DNA from: Szabonella sp046295215
Lineage (GTDB): Bacteria > Pseudomonadota > Alphaproteobacteria > Rhodobacterales > Rhodobacteraceae
Assembly: GCA_046295215.1 (NCBI GenBank)
Contig: JBKBNP010000007.1
Coordinates: 25,330 to 89,329 of the forward strand
Length of the DNA: 64,000 bases
Direction: 5' to 3'
The number at the start of each line of letters is the position of its first letter. Positions within the stretch are counted from its first letter, which is position 1. Below, in pieces: positions 18,175 through 26,408 of the stretch. The notes under the pieces were generated by a model. That model was not told the origin of the DNA. It ran no database searches and saw only the letters and a program-made list of their open reading frames with translations. Position numbers and translations under genes: made by a program.

Positions 18175-18680
18175 GCCTGGCTCTCCTCCTGCGTGCCGGA
18201 TTTGCGGCGCAGATGGTCGAGAAGATGCCCGAGCCGCTGAAGCAGTGGCGGCAAGGCGGACTGCACCGCCGCCGTGTCCTGCAGTTCGCAACTTGCGACA
18301 AGGCCAATCGCCATCCTGCGCAAGGGGTCCGCCCCCGCCGTGCCGGACAGGGACACGAGATTATGCGCGGCAATCCGCATGGAGGGCCAGTCCGGCGGCT
18401 CCAGCCCGTTCCGCAGCCCGTCGCGGCACTGGATCAGATCCATGCCCAGCCGGTCGATCAGCGCCTTCGCGTCGTCGGGGCCGACGAGCGCGAGAATCTG
18501 GTCGAGAACGGCCGGGTCGATGTCCTGGTCATCCCCGCGCCGCGTTTCCTGCGCCCGGACCGGACAAAGCGCGCGCGCCTCTGCGATCAATCGGTGCGCT
18601 TCGGGCGGCAGGTCCATGCGCCCCAGGAGGTCGAGCAACCCGGCAATCCGGTGCAGGCGTTGCCCGTCATCCCCCGTCAT
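18171..18680 (-). CDS. Hpt-domain phosphotransfer protein
   Basis: A soluble protein of 169 residues. RIAAHNLVSLSGTAGA matches the histidine phosphotransfer signature (HxLxGxA-like), giving H106 as the likely phosphorylated residue in a four-helix bundle over the C-terminal half. The N-terminal 55 residues are less conserved. It ends with an ATGA overlap onto the response regulator and has GGAGGAG within its tail serving that gene. I chose the ATG at 18680 because a strong promoter at 18776-18803 lies upstream of it and would exclude earlier starts. It should relay phosphate from an unlinked hybrid kinase. Confidence 0.75.
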   Translation of the reverse strand: MTGDDGQRLHRIAGLLDLLGRMDLPPEAHRLIAEARALCPVRAQETRRGDDQDIDPAVLDQILALVGPDDAKALIDRLGMDLIQCRDGLRNGLEPPDWPSMRIAAHNLVSLSGTAGADPLRRMAIGLVASCELQDTAAVQSALPPLLQRLGHLLDHLRRKSGTQEESQA

Positions 18681-18775
18681 CCCGTCACCGTTTCCGTTGC
18701 GAAATGGCACAAGGTCGCCTGTGCGGCGGTGATGTGGGTTCTGACGGGTGATGGCAGCCGGAACATCATGGGCGC

Positions 18776-18803
18776 AAGATACGCCCAAGTCCCGGGATGT
18801 CAA
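18776..18803 (-). promoter_or_regulatory. Predicted sigma70 promoter of the Hpt-response regulator operon
   Basis: On the minus strand a perfect TTGACA (18803-18798) and TATCTT (18781-18776) are 16 bp apart. This is the best sigma70 match I noticed in the window. It would give a leader of about 90 nt before the ATG at 18680. The prpE stop lies just upstream at 18831. Confidence 0.6.
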
Positions 18804-18830
18804 AGTATGCATGCCGCGGCGCGCGGGGCA

Positions 18831-20729
18831 TCACGCTCCGCCACCTGCCAGACCGAGACCGCGGAGTGCGTTGCGGATTTCATCCAGCACGGCGGGATCG
18901 TCGATGGTCGCGGGCAGTTTGAAAGGCTCGTCATCCGCGATCTTCACCATGGTCGAGCGCAGGATCTTGCCTGACCGGGTTTTCGGCAACCGGTCCACCA
19001 CGCAGGCCCGCTTGAAATCGGCCACCGGGCCGATCTTGTCGCGCATCAGGCCGACACATTCCTTCACCACCTCGGCATGCGGACGGTCAGAGCCCTTGTT
19101 GAGACAGAGAAATCCCAGTGGCGACTGGCCCTTCAGCGCATCCGTAACGCCGATGACGGCACATTCGGCAACGTCCGGATGGGCCGCCAGAACCTCCTCC
19201 ATCGCGCCGGTCGAAAGGCGGTGCCCCGCGACGTTGATGACGTCATCGGTGCGGGCCATGATGAACAGATACCCGTCCTCGTCGACATAGCCCGCGTCGC
19301 CGGTTTCATAGAAACCGGGGAAATGCGACAGGTAGGATTTGTGGAACCGGTCCTCGGCATTCCACAGCGTCGGCAGCGTTCCCGGTGGCAGCGGCAGTTT
19401 CACCGCAATGGCACCCAGCGTTCCGACAGGCACCGGATGGCCGCCTTCGTCCAGAACCTGCACGTCATAGCCCGGCATCGGCACCGAGGGACTGCCGAGC
19501 TTTACCGGCAACAGCCCGAGGCCCAGCGGGTTTGCCGCAATCGGCCAGCCGGTTTCGGTCTGCCACCAATGGTCGATCACCGGCACGTTCAGCGCGCGCT
19601 GCGCCCACTCTATCGTGTCGGGATCGGCGCGTTCGCCCGCCAGAAACAGCGCCTGCAATCCCGACAGATCATATTGCGCCATCAGTTCGCCCTTGGGGTC
19701 GTCGCGCTTGACCGCGCGGATGGCGGTGGGGGCGGTGAAGAAGCTTTTCACCCCATGTTCGGCGATCACCCGCCAGAAAGTGCCCGCATCCGGCGTGCCG
19801 ACCGGCTTGCCCTCGAACACGACCGTCGTGCAGCCCGCGATCAGCGGCGCGTAGCAGATATAGCTGTGGCCGACGACCCAGCCCACATCGGACGCGGCCC
19901 AGAATACATCGCCGACCCCGACACCATAGATTGCCCCCATTGACCAGTTCAGCGCCACGATATGTCCGGCGGTTGGCCGCACCACGCCCTTGGGCGCCCC
20001 CGTCGTGCCCGAGGTATAGAGGATATAGGCCGGGTGGTTTCCCTCGACCGGCACGCAATTTGCGGGTTCCACCCCGTATTGAAAGGCGTGCCAGTCGAAA
20101 TCCCGGCCCTCGACCAGTCTGGCAACCTCTTGCTCCCGCTGAAGGATCACGCAGAAATCCGGCTTGTGCCCGGCCAGTTCAATCGCCCCGTCCAGAAGCG
20201 GTTTGTAATGGATCACGCGGGCAGGCTCGATCCCGCAGGAGGCGGCGATGATCGCCCTGGGCTTGCAGTCGTCGATCCGCACGGCGAGCTCATTCGCGGC
20301 AAAGCCACCGAACACGACCGAATGCACCGCGCCGATCCGCGCGCAGGCCAGCATCGCCTCCAGCGCCTCGGGCACCATCGGCATGTAGATGATGACCCGG
20401 TCGCCCTTGGTCACGCCGCGTGCGGCCAGCGCCCCGGCGAGGCTGGCCACGCGGGCCTGCAATTCGGCATAGGTCAGGCTGTGCTTGCTGCGCGTCACCG
20501 GGCTGTCATGGATGATCGCCACCTGATCGCCGCGCCCGGCCGCCACATGCCGGTCAACCGCGTTCCAGCAGGTATTGACCATGCCATCGGTGAACCATTC
20601 GAAAAGTGGCGCGCGGCTGGAGTCGAGGGCGCGGGTGGGCGCGCGGTCCCAGTCGATGGCCGTTGCGGCCTCCATCCAGAATGTTTCCGGATCGGCCTTC
20701 CAGCCTGCGTAAATCTCTGCGTAAGACAT
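18831..20729 (-). CDS. prpE: Propionyl-CoA synthetase (propionate-CoA ligase)
   Basis: An AMP-forming ligase of 632 residues activating propionate to propionyl-CoA. The N-terminal ACAS block (YAEIYAGWKADPETFW), ATP motif YILYTSGTTGAPKG, and C-terminal PKTRSGKILRST with the adenylation lysine are intact. The overall layout fits PrpE more closely than acetyl-CoA synthetase; DVGWVVGHSYICYAPL is the familiar acid-pocket region. The ATG at 20729 follows GGAGGAGG. Three TTTGCAAA palindromes lie 97-186 bp upstream, suggesting control by a PccR/RamB-type short-chain acyl-CoA regulator. Confidence 0.9.
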   Translation of the reverse strand: MSYAEIYAGWKADPETFWMEAATAIDWDRAPTRALDSSRAPLFEWFTDGMVNTCWNAVDRHVAAGRGDQVAIIHDSPVTRSKHSLTYAELQARVASLAGALAARGVTKGDRVIIYMPMVPEALEAMLACARIGAVHSVVFGGFAANELAVRIDDCKPRAIIAASCGIEPARVIHYKPLLDGAIELAGHKPDFCVILQREQEVARLVEGRDFDWHAFQYGVEPANCVPVEGNHPAYILYTSGTTGAPKGVVRPTAGHIVALNWSMGAIYGVGVGDVFWAASDVGWVVGHSYICYAPLIAGCTTVVFEGKPVGTPDAGTFWRVIAEHGVKSFFTAPTAIRAVKRDDPKGELMAQYDLSGLQALFLAGERADPDTIEWAQRALNVPVIDHWWQTETGWPIAANPLGLGLLPVKLGSPSVPMPGYDVQVLDEGGHPVPVGTLGAIAVKLPLPPGTLPTLWNAEDRFHKSYLSHFPGFYETGDAGYVDEDGYLFIMARTDDVINVAGHRLSTGAMEEVLAAHPDVAECAVIGVTDALKGQSPLGFLCLNKGSDRPHAEVVKECVGLMRDKIGPVADFKRACVVDRLPKTRSGKILRSTMVKIADDEPFKLPATIDDPAVLDEIRNALRGLGLAGGGA

Positions 20730-20825
20730 TGATCGACGTCCTCCTCCGACGTTGGGTTCTGTTACGCGAGAGCCGGGGTTTCGTGCAACGATGTTACCGG
20801 TAGCGGCGGGCGCGGCGGCAAAAAA

Positions 20826-20915
20826 TTTGCAAATAACTGACCCGTTGCATCGCAAATTTTTGCAAAACCGCGATCAAAATTCAGGAAATCATGTGCAGTC
20901 GACCGAGTTTGCAAA
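20826..20915 (-). promoter_or_regulatory. Cluster of TTTGCAAA operators upstream of prpE
   Basis: Perfect 8-bp palindromes TTTGCAAA occur at 20826-20833, 20859-20866 and 20908-20915. The middle one extends to GCAAATTTTTGCAAA (20852-20866). This AT-rich patch contrasts with its GC-rich surroundings. Regulators of the ScfR group (PccR, RamB, MccR) in Rhodobacterales are reported to bind TTTGCAAA sites at propionyl-CoA and related genes. The target gene here, prpE, fits exactly. The remaining bases between 20730 and 20988 show nothing else I can name. Confidence 0.72.
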
Positions 20916-20988
20916 TTTCGCTTCCCCGCTTCCCGCCCGTCCTGCGGAGGTGAGTCGCCTCATCCTCCGCAGGCCTTCTGCCCGGCGG

Positions 20989-23268
20989 TCAGCCGTAATG
21001 CGCAACCGGCGTTCCCGCGATGGCCGACATGTTCAAAAGCCCCCGTGCGGTGATCGAGGGCGTCACGATATGCGCCTTGTTGCCCATTCCCATCAGAATC
21101 GGCCCGACCTCCAGCCCGCCGCCCTTCATCTTGAGGATGTTGCGCACGCCCGAGGCCGCATCCGAATTGGCGAAGATCAGCACATTCGCCGCCCCCTCGA
21201 ACCGCCCGCCCGGAAAGATCCGGTCGCGCAATCCCTGATCCAGCGCCGCGTCGATATGCATCTCGCCCTCATAGGCGAATTCACGCGGGGCCGCGTCCAG
21301 CAGATCCAGCGCCGCGCGCATCCGCCGCCCGGTGTCACAATCGAGGTTGCCGAATTGCGACGAGGCGCAAAGTGCAACCTTCGGAATGACCCCGAACCGT
21401 TTGACATGCCGTGCCGCGCCGATCACGGCTTCCATGATCTGCTCCGGCGTCGGTTCCGGGTGGACATGCGTGTCGGCGATGAACAGGGGGCCGTCCTCGA
21501 GGATCATCAGGCTCAGCGCTCCGACCGGATGCCGCCCTTCCCGCCCGAGGATCTGGTTCACATAGTTCAGATGCCAAAGATACTGCCCGAAAGTGCCGCA
21601 GATCAGGCTGTCGGCCTCGCCTCGCTGGACCATCACCGCACCGATGGCCGTGGTATTGGTGCGCATCACAGCGCGGGCAATGTCCGGCGTGACGCCCTGA
21701 CGGGCCATCAGGCCATGGTAGGTTTCCCAGTAATCCCGATAGCGCGGATCGTTTTCCGGGTTCACCAGATCGAAGTCGCGCCCCGGACGGATGGGCAGAC
21801 CCGCACGTTCGCAGCGGATTTCGACCACTTCGGGACGGCCGATCAGGATGGGCTTGTCGGTCGTCTCCTCGATCATCGCATTGGCGGCGCGCAAGACGCG
21901 CTCGTCCTCGCCTTCGGCAAAGACGATGCGCCGTTCGGCCTGGGCCGCGGCCTGGAATACCGGGCGCATGATGAGCGCGGATTTGAACACCGACCCGTCC
22001 AGACTGCGCTTGTAGGCATCGAGATCCGGCATCGGCCGCGTCGCCACCCCGGTTTCAATCGCCGCGCGCGCCACGGCTGAGGCGACAACCCCGATCAGGC
22101 GCGGATCAAAGGGTTTGGGGATCAGGTAATCCGCCCCGAAACTCAGCTTCTCTTCCTGATAGGCCGCCGCCGCCTCGGCGCTGGTCGTGGCGCGGGCAAG
22201 CGCCGCGATGCCCTCGATACAGGCCAGTTCCATCGCATCGTTGATCGTGGTCGCGCCGACATCCAGCGCCCCGCGAAAGATGAACGGAAAGCATAGCACG
22301 TTGTTGACCTGATTGGGATAATCGCTGCGTCCGGTGGCGATGATGGCGTCGGGGGCAACCTCCCGCGCCAGTTCCGGCAGAATCTCGGGTGTCGGATTCG
22401 CAAGAGCAAAGAGAATCGGGCGTTTGGCCATGCGCGCGACCATTTCGGGCTTCAAGACCCCGGGGCCGGACAGGCCCAGAAACAGGTCCGCCCCCTCGAT
22501 CACGTCGTCCAATGTGCGCTTGTCCGTCGCCTGCGCAAATTCCGCCTTCTGCGGATTCATATCCACCTCGCGGCCCTCGTAGACCAGGCCATGAATATCG
22601 CAAAGCCAGACATTCTCGCGCCGGACCCCCAGCTTCAGCAGCATGTTCAGACAGGCAATCCCCGCCGCCCCGCCGCCGGTGGAGACAATCCTGATGTCCT
22701 CGAACCGCTTGCCCGCCACATGCAGCGCATTGGTCGCCGCCGCGCCCACCACGATGGCCGTGCCATGCTGGTCGTCATGGAAAACCGGGATCTTCATCCG
22801 CTCCCGGCAGATGCGTTCCACGATGAAACAGTCGGGGGCCTTGATGTCCTCAAGGTTGATCGCGCCGAAAGTGGGTTCCAGCGCGCAGACAATATCGGCC
22901 AGCTTTTCGGGATCCGCCTCGTTCACCTCGATGTCGAAACAGTCGATCTTGGCGAATTTCTTGAAAAGGACCGCCTTGCCCTCCATCACCGGTTTTGACG
23001 CCAGCGCCCCGATATTGCCCAGCCCCAGCACCGCGGTTCCGTTCGTGACCACCGCCACCAGATTGCCGCGCGCGGTATAGCGGCTTGCCGTCGCGGGATC
23101 GGCCTTGATCTCCAGACAGGCCTCCGCCACGCCGGGCGAATAGGCCAGCGCCAGATCCCGGCCATTGGCCAGCGGCTTCGTCGCCCGGATCTCCAGCTTT
23201 CCGGGCTTGGGAAATTCGTGGTAATCGAGTGCCGGATGGCGCGCCTGTTCGGATTTGCCCTCGTCCAT
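20989..23268 (-). CDS. maeB: NADP-dependent malic enzyme with phosphotransacetylase-like domain
   Basis: Decarboxylates malate to pyruvate with NADP reduction. Residues 1 to about 420 are the malic enzyme: AYSPGVAEACLEI, TNGTAVLGLGNIGALASKPV, FHDDQHGTAIVV and the NADP loop VSTGGGAAGIACL. Residues about 430-759 are a PTA-like domain (RIVFAEGEDERVLRAA..., GMGNKAHIV near the end), which in MaeB enzymes is thought to be regulatory, not catalytic. The ATG at 23268 follows GGAGG by 5 bp; a TTG one codon upstream is too close. It would feed pyruvate and NADPH during growth on C3/C4 acids, which fits its position next to prpE. Confidence 0.93.
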   Translation of the reverse strand: MDEGKSEQARHPALDYHEFPKPGKLEIRATKPLANGRDLALAYSPGVAEACLEIKADPATASRYTARGNLVAVVTNGTAVLGLGNIGALASKPVMEGKAVLFKKFAKIDCFDIEVNEADPEKLADIVCALEPTFGAINLEDIKAPDCFIVERICRERMKIPVFHDDQHGTAIVVGAAATNALHVAGKRFEDIRIVSTGGGAAGIACLNMLLKLGVRRENVWLCDIHGLVYEGREVDMNPQKAEFAQATDKRTLDDVIEGADLFLGLSGPGVLKPEMVARMAKRPILFALANPTPEILPELAREVAPDAIIATGRSDYPNQVNNVLCFPFIFRGALDVGATTINDAMELACIEGIAALARATTSAEAAAAYQEEKLSFGADYLIPKPFDPRLIGVVASAVARAAIETGVATRPMPDLDAYKRSLDGSVFKSALIMRPVFQAAAQAERRIVFAEGEDERVLRAANAMIEETTDKPILIGRPEVVEIRCERAGLPIRPGRDFDLVNPENDPRYRDYWETYHGLMARQGVTPDIARAVMRTNTTAIGAVMVQRGEADSLICGTFGQYLWHLNYVNQILGREGRHPVGALSLMILEDGPLFIADTHVHPEPTPEQIMEAVIGAARHVKRFGVIPKVALCASSQFGNLDCDTGRRMRAALDLLDAAPREFAYEGEMHIDAALDQGLRDRIFPGGRFEGAANVLIFANSDAASGVRNILKMKGGGLEVGPILMGMGNKAHIVTPSITARGLLNMSAIAGTPVAHYG

Positions 23269-23442
23269 CAATTCCTCCCGAGAATTTTGTTCAGCCTTAA
23301 ACTATCCGGAAACGGGTGCAACCCCTTCCGCCGGTGCCTCGTTCCCCCCGCATCTTGCCAGCCCCGATCATGCGGGTTGGTGACACGCTTGCCAAGCAAG
23401 CGGGGCTGGGGCAGGCTGCATCCACCAGTTCAGGGCAGGACC

Positions 23443-24522
23443 ATGCCAGACAGCCGCGCCGAAATCTGCCTGCCTGCCCGCGACCTCAAGGACGAACTGG
23501 CTTTCTTCACCCGTCAACTCGGCTTCCGGCTCGATGCGATCTGGCCTGCCGATGACCCGAAAGTGGCGGTTGTCTCGGGTCACGGGCTGCGTCTCAGGCT
23601 CGATATGCTGTGCGGGGCGCATCCCGGCCATATCCTGATTGCCACCGACCGGCCGGAGGGTTTCGGGGCGTCCCGTCTCACCTCCCCTGCGGGCACGGAC
23701 ATAGAGATCACCGAGCTTGTCCCCACGCTGGCGCTGCCCGCAACCCAGCATGCCTTTGTTGTCCGTCGTCTTGCCGATGGTGCCCCCTGGGTGGTCGGTC
23801 GCGCGGGGATGCAGTATCGCGACCTCATCCCCTCGCGCCTCGGCGGCTCGATCATCGCGAGCCATATCCGCATCCCCGATGGCGGCCCCGTGCCCGATAT
23901 GGTGCATTTCCACCGCGTCGGGTTTCAACTCATCTTCTGCATCCGGGGCTGGGTCGATGTGGTCTATGAGGATCAGGGTGGCCCCATCCGCCTCCACCCC
24001 GGCGATTGTTTCATCCAGCCGCCCGAAATCCGCCATCGCGTGCTGGAAGCCTCCGACGGGATCGAGGTCATCGAGATCGGGGTGCCTGCCGAACATGTGA
24101 CCGAGATCGACCATAGGATGACGCTGCCGACGCCGCACCTGCGCCCAGACCGGGTCTGGCAGGGTCAGCGGTTCGTCCACAACCGCGCCGAGGGGGCGCT
24201 GTTCTCGCCGTTCCGCCTGCCGGGATTCGTGGCGCGCGACACGACGATCCACGCCAATACCGGCGGTGTTGCCAGCGTGATGGTCGCCCGTCCCGATGGC
24301 GGGCAGACGCAAACCATGGCCCATGATGGCGACATCCTCTTCACCTATGTCCTGTCTGGCGAAATGACCGTCGAGGCTGCGGGCCATCCCCCCGCCCAGC
24401 TCGCCGCGGGCGACGCCTTTGTCATCCCGCCGGGCCTCGCCACCCGCTACCGCGATCCCAGCCCCGATCTGGAACTTCTGGAAGTGTCCCTGCCGGGCCG
24501 CCCGCCGACCCGGCCCGCTTGA
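23443..24522 (+). CDS. VOC-cupin-cupin fusion protein, unknown function
   Basis: A protein of 359 residues. Residues about 5-92 look like one vicinal-oxygen-chelate half (ICLPARDLKDELAFFTRQLG, ending SPAGTDIEIT). Residues about 140-220 form a first cupin: VHFHRVGFQLIFCIRGWVDV, with GDCFIQPPEIRHRV giving possible metal ligands. Residues about 265-350 form a second cupin with DGDILFTYVLSGEMTVE and GDAFVIPPG, but fewer histidines. I do not know its reaction. A small-molecule isomerase, dioxygenase or binding protein are all open. It is divergent from maeB and alone; repeat copy d begins 3 bp after its stop. Confidence 0.7.
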   Translation: MPDSRAEICLPARDLKDELAFFTRQLGFRLDAIWPADDPKVAVVSGHGLRLRLDMLCGAHPGHILIATDRPEGFGASRLTSPAGTDIEITELVPTLALPATQHAFVVRRLADGAPWVVGRAGMQYRDLIPSRLGGSIIASHIRIPDGGPVPDMVHFHRVGFQLIFCIRGWVDVVYEDQGGPIRLHPGDCFIQPPEIRHRVLEASDGIEVIEIGVPAEHVTEIDHRMTLPTPHLRPDRVWQGQRFVHNRAEGALFSPFRLPGFVARDTTIHANTGGVASVMVARPDGGQTQTMAHDGDILFTYVLSGEMTVEAAGHPPAQLAAGDAFVIPPGLATRYRDPSPDLELLEVSLPGRPPTRPA

Positions 24523-24525
24523 TCC

Positions 24526-24590
24526 TTCCCCTTTTCATCTTGGCCGAAATACCTTCGGGAGGGTCCGGGAGGGCAGACGGCCCTCCCGGC
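24526..24590 (-). repeat. Dispersed hairpin-GATATTT element, copy d (reverse)
   Basis: Read on the minus strand, a perfect 9-bp hairpin (24589-24565, loop CCGTCTG) is followed by ACCCTCCCGAAGGTATTT and CGGCCAAGATGAAAAGGGG. The GATATTT box has changed to GGTATTT. It lies between the VOC-cupin gene and cdd. Confidence 0.68.
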
Positions 24591-24671
24591 GCCTGCCATC
24601 CGCGCAAGGCTTGCAACCGCGCCCCATCCGCCCCAATGTTCCGATCGACGACCCCAGCCCGGAGCCTGCCG

Positions 24672-25097
24672 ATGTCCCTTCTCGAAACCGCGACCGCCGT
24701 GCGGGAAAACGCCTGGGCACCCTATTCCGGCTTCAAGGTCGGGGCTGCCATCCGCGCCGCCTCGGGCGCCGTCTATGCCGGGTGCAACGTGGAAAACGTG
24801 GCCTATCCCGAAGGCACCTGCGCCGAGGCGGGCGCGATTGCCGCCATGGTTGCGGCGGGCGATACGGTGATCGCCGAGGTGCTGGTGATCGCCGACAGTC
24901 CCGACCCGGTGCCGCCCTGCGGCGGCTGCCGCCAGAAGATCGCCGAATTTGCCGCCTCTGATGTCACTGTCACGCTCTGCACCACCGACGGCCAACGCCG
25001 TGCCGTGACTGTCGCGGATCTGCTGCCCGGCGTGTTCAATGCCAGCCATATGGTCCGCAGCGGGCCCACCCCGCCGCCCGGTGGAGACAAGGGCTAG
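24672..25097 (+). CDS. cdd: Cytidine deaminase
   Basis: Deaminates cytidine and deoxycytidine to uridine and deoxyuridine. The 141 residues are typical of the small tetrameric form. Zinc ligands are C50 (TCAEAG, with catalytic E52), C83 and C86 (PPCGGCRQ). NAWAPYSGFKVGAA is the N-terminal family block. GGAG at 24661-24664 supports the ATG at 24672. It is the first gene of a nucleoside salvage operon; deoA follows after 3 bp. Confidence 0.94.
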   Translation: MSLLETATAVRENAWAPYSGFKVGAAIRAASGAVYAGCNVENVAYPEGTCAEAGAIAAMVAAGDTVIAEVLVIADSPDPVPPCGGCRQKIAEFAASDVTVTLCTTDGQRRAVTVADLLPGVFNASHMVRSGPTPPPGGDKG

Positions 25098-25100
25098 CCG

Positions 25101-26408
25101 ATGGATGCCCGCAGCATCATCGCCGCACTGCGGGACGGGGGCACCCCCTCGGCGGCGGAACTGGACTGGTTCGCGCGCGGACTTGCCACGGGGGAGGTGA
25201 CCGATGCCCAGGCCGGGGCCTTTGCCATGGCGGTCTGCCTCAGGGGCCTGGGGGAGGCCGGGCGCGTCGCGCTCACGCGGGCCATGCTGGCCAGCGGCAC
25301 ACAACTCGTCTGGGATCTGCCCGGCCCGGTGATCGACAAACATTCGACCGGCGGCATCGGGGATTGCGTCTCGCTCCTGCTTGCCCCGGCCCTTGCCGCC
25401 TGCGGGGCCTATGTGCCGATGATCTCGGGGCGGGGCCTCGGCCATACCGGGGGCACGCTCGACAAGCTGGAGTCGATCCCGGGATTGCGCACGACGCTCG
25501 ATGCGGGCCAGTTGCGCCGCCAGATCGAGGAATCCCGCTGCGCCATCGTCGCCGCCAGCGCCGAGATTGCCCCCGCCGACCGCCGTCTTTACGCCATCCG
25601 CGATGTCACCGGCACGGTGGAAAGCATCGACCTCATCACCGCCTCGATCCTGTCCAAGAAACTCGCCGCCGGGCTGGAGGCGCTGGTTCTGGATGTGAAG
25701 GTCGGCTCGGGCGCCTTCATGCGGACGATGGAGGAGGCGCGTGCGCTGGCCACCGCCCTTGTCACCACCGCGCAGGGGGCGGGCTGCATGACCTCCGCGC
25801 TCATCACCGACATGTCTCAGCCGCTCGCCACCGCCGCCGGAAACGCGCTGGAGGTGATCGAGGTGATGGAAACGCTGACCGGAACCTCGGTGAATCTGGC
25901 GCTGCGGGACGTGACGGCGGCGCTCGGGGGGGAGGCATTGGCGCTTGGCGGGCTTGCGGCGGATGCGCTGGACGGTGCCGCGCGCATTTCCGAAGCCCTT
26001 GAATCCGGTGCTGCGGCAGAGTTTTTCGGGCGCATGGTCGCGGCCCAGGGCGGGCCGGCCGATTTCATCGACCGCTGGCCCGACCGCTTGCCGGCCGCCC
26101 CCGTGATGCGCGAGGTGCCCAGCCCGGGCGAAGGCTTCGTCGCGCGGATCGACACCCGCGCGCTCGGGCAGGCGGTGGTGCATCTGGGGGGCGGCAGGCT
26201 GCGCGACGGCGACCGGGTCAATCCTTCCGTCGGCCTCTCGGACCTTGCCGGGATCGGCGAGGATGTGACCGCAGGCGTGGCGCTTGCCATGGTCCATGCC
26301 GCGACCGAGGCCGGGGCGGAGGCGGCGGTTGCGCGGGTGCAGGCCGCCTATCGCCTGGCCGACAGCGCACCGCCCGAGCCGCCCCTGATCCATGACAGGA
26401 TCGGCTGA
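25101..26408 (+). CDS. deoA: Thymidine phosphorylase
   Basis: Cleaves thymidine (and deoxyuridine) with phosphate to base and deoxyribose-1-phosphate. It has 435 residues. The phosphate-binding signature KHSTGGIGD is at 80-88, followed by SGRGLGHTGGTLDKLE, and the C-terminal barrel-sandwich domain is present. The deoB start overlaps its stop by one base (TGATG). In the operon it acts after cdd. Confidence 0.95.
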   Translation: MDARSIIAALRDGGTPSAAELDWFARGLATGEVTDAQAGAFAMAVCLRGLGEAGRVALTRAMLASGTQLVWDLPGPVIDKHSTGGIGDCVSLLLAPALAACGAYVPMISGRGLGHTGGTLDKLESIPGLRTTLDAGQLRRQIEESRCAIVAASAEIAPADRRLYAIRDVTGTVESIDLITASILSKKLAAGLEALVLDVKVGSGAFMRTMEEARALATALVTTAQGAGCMTSALITDMSQPLATAAGNALEVIEVMETLTGTSVNLALRDVTAALGGEALALGGLAADALDGAARISEALESGAAAEFFGRMVAAQGGPADFIDRWPDRLPAAPVMREVPSPGEGFVARIDTRALGQAVVHLGGGRLRDGDRVNPSVGLSDLAGIGEDVTAGVALAMVHAATEAGAEAAVARVQAAYRLADSAPPEPPLIHDRIG

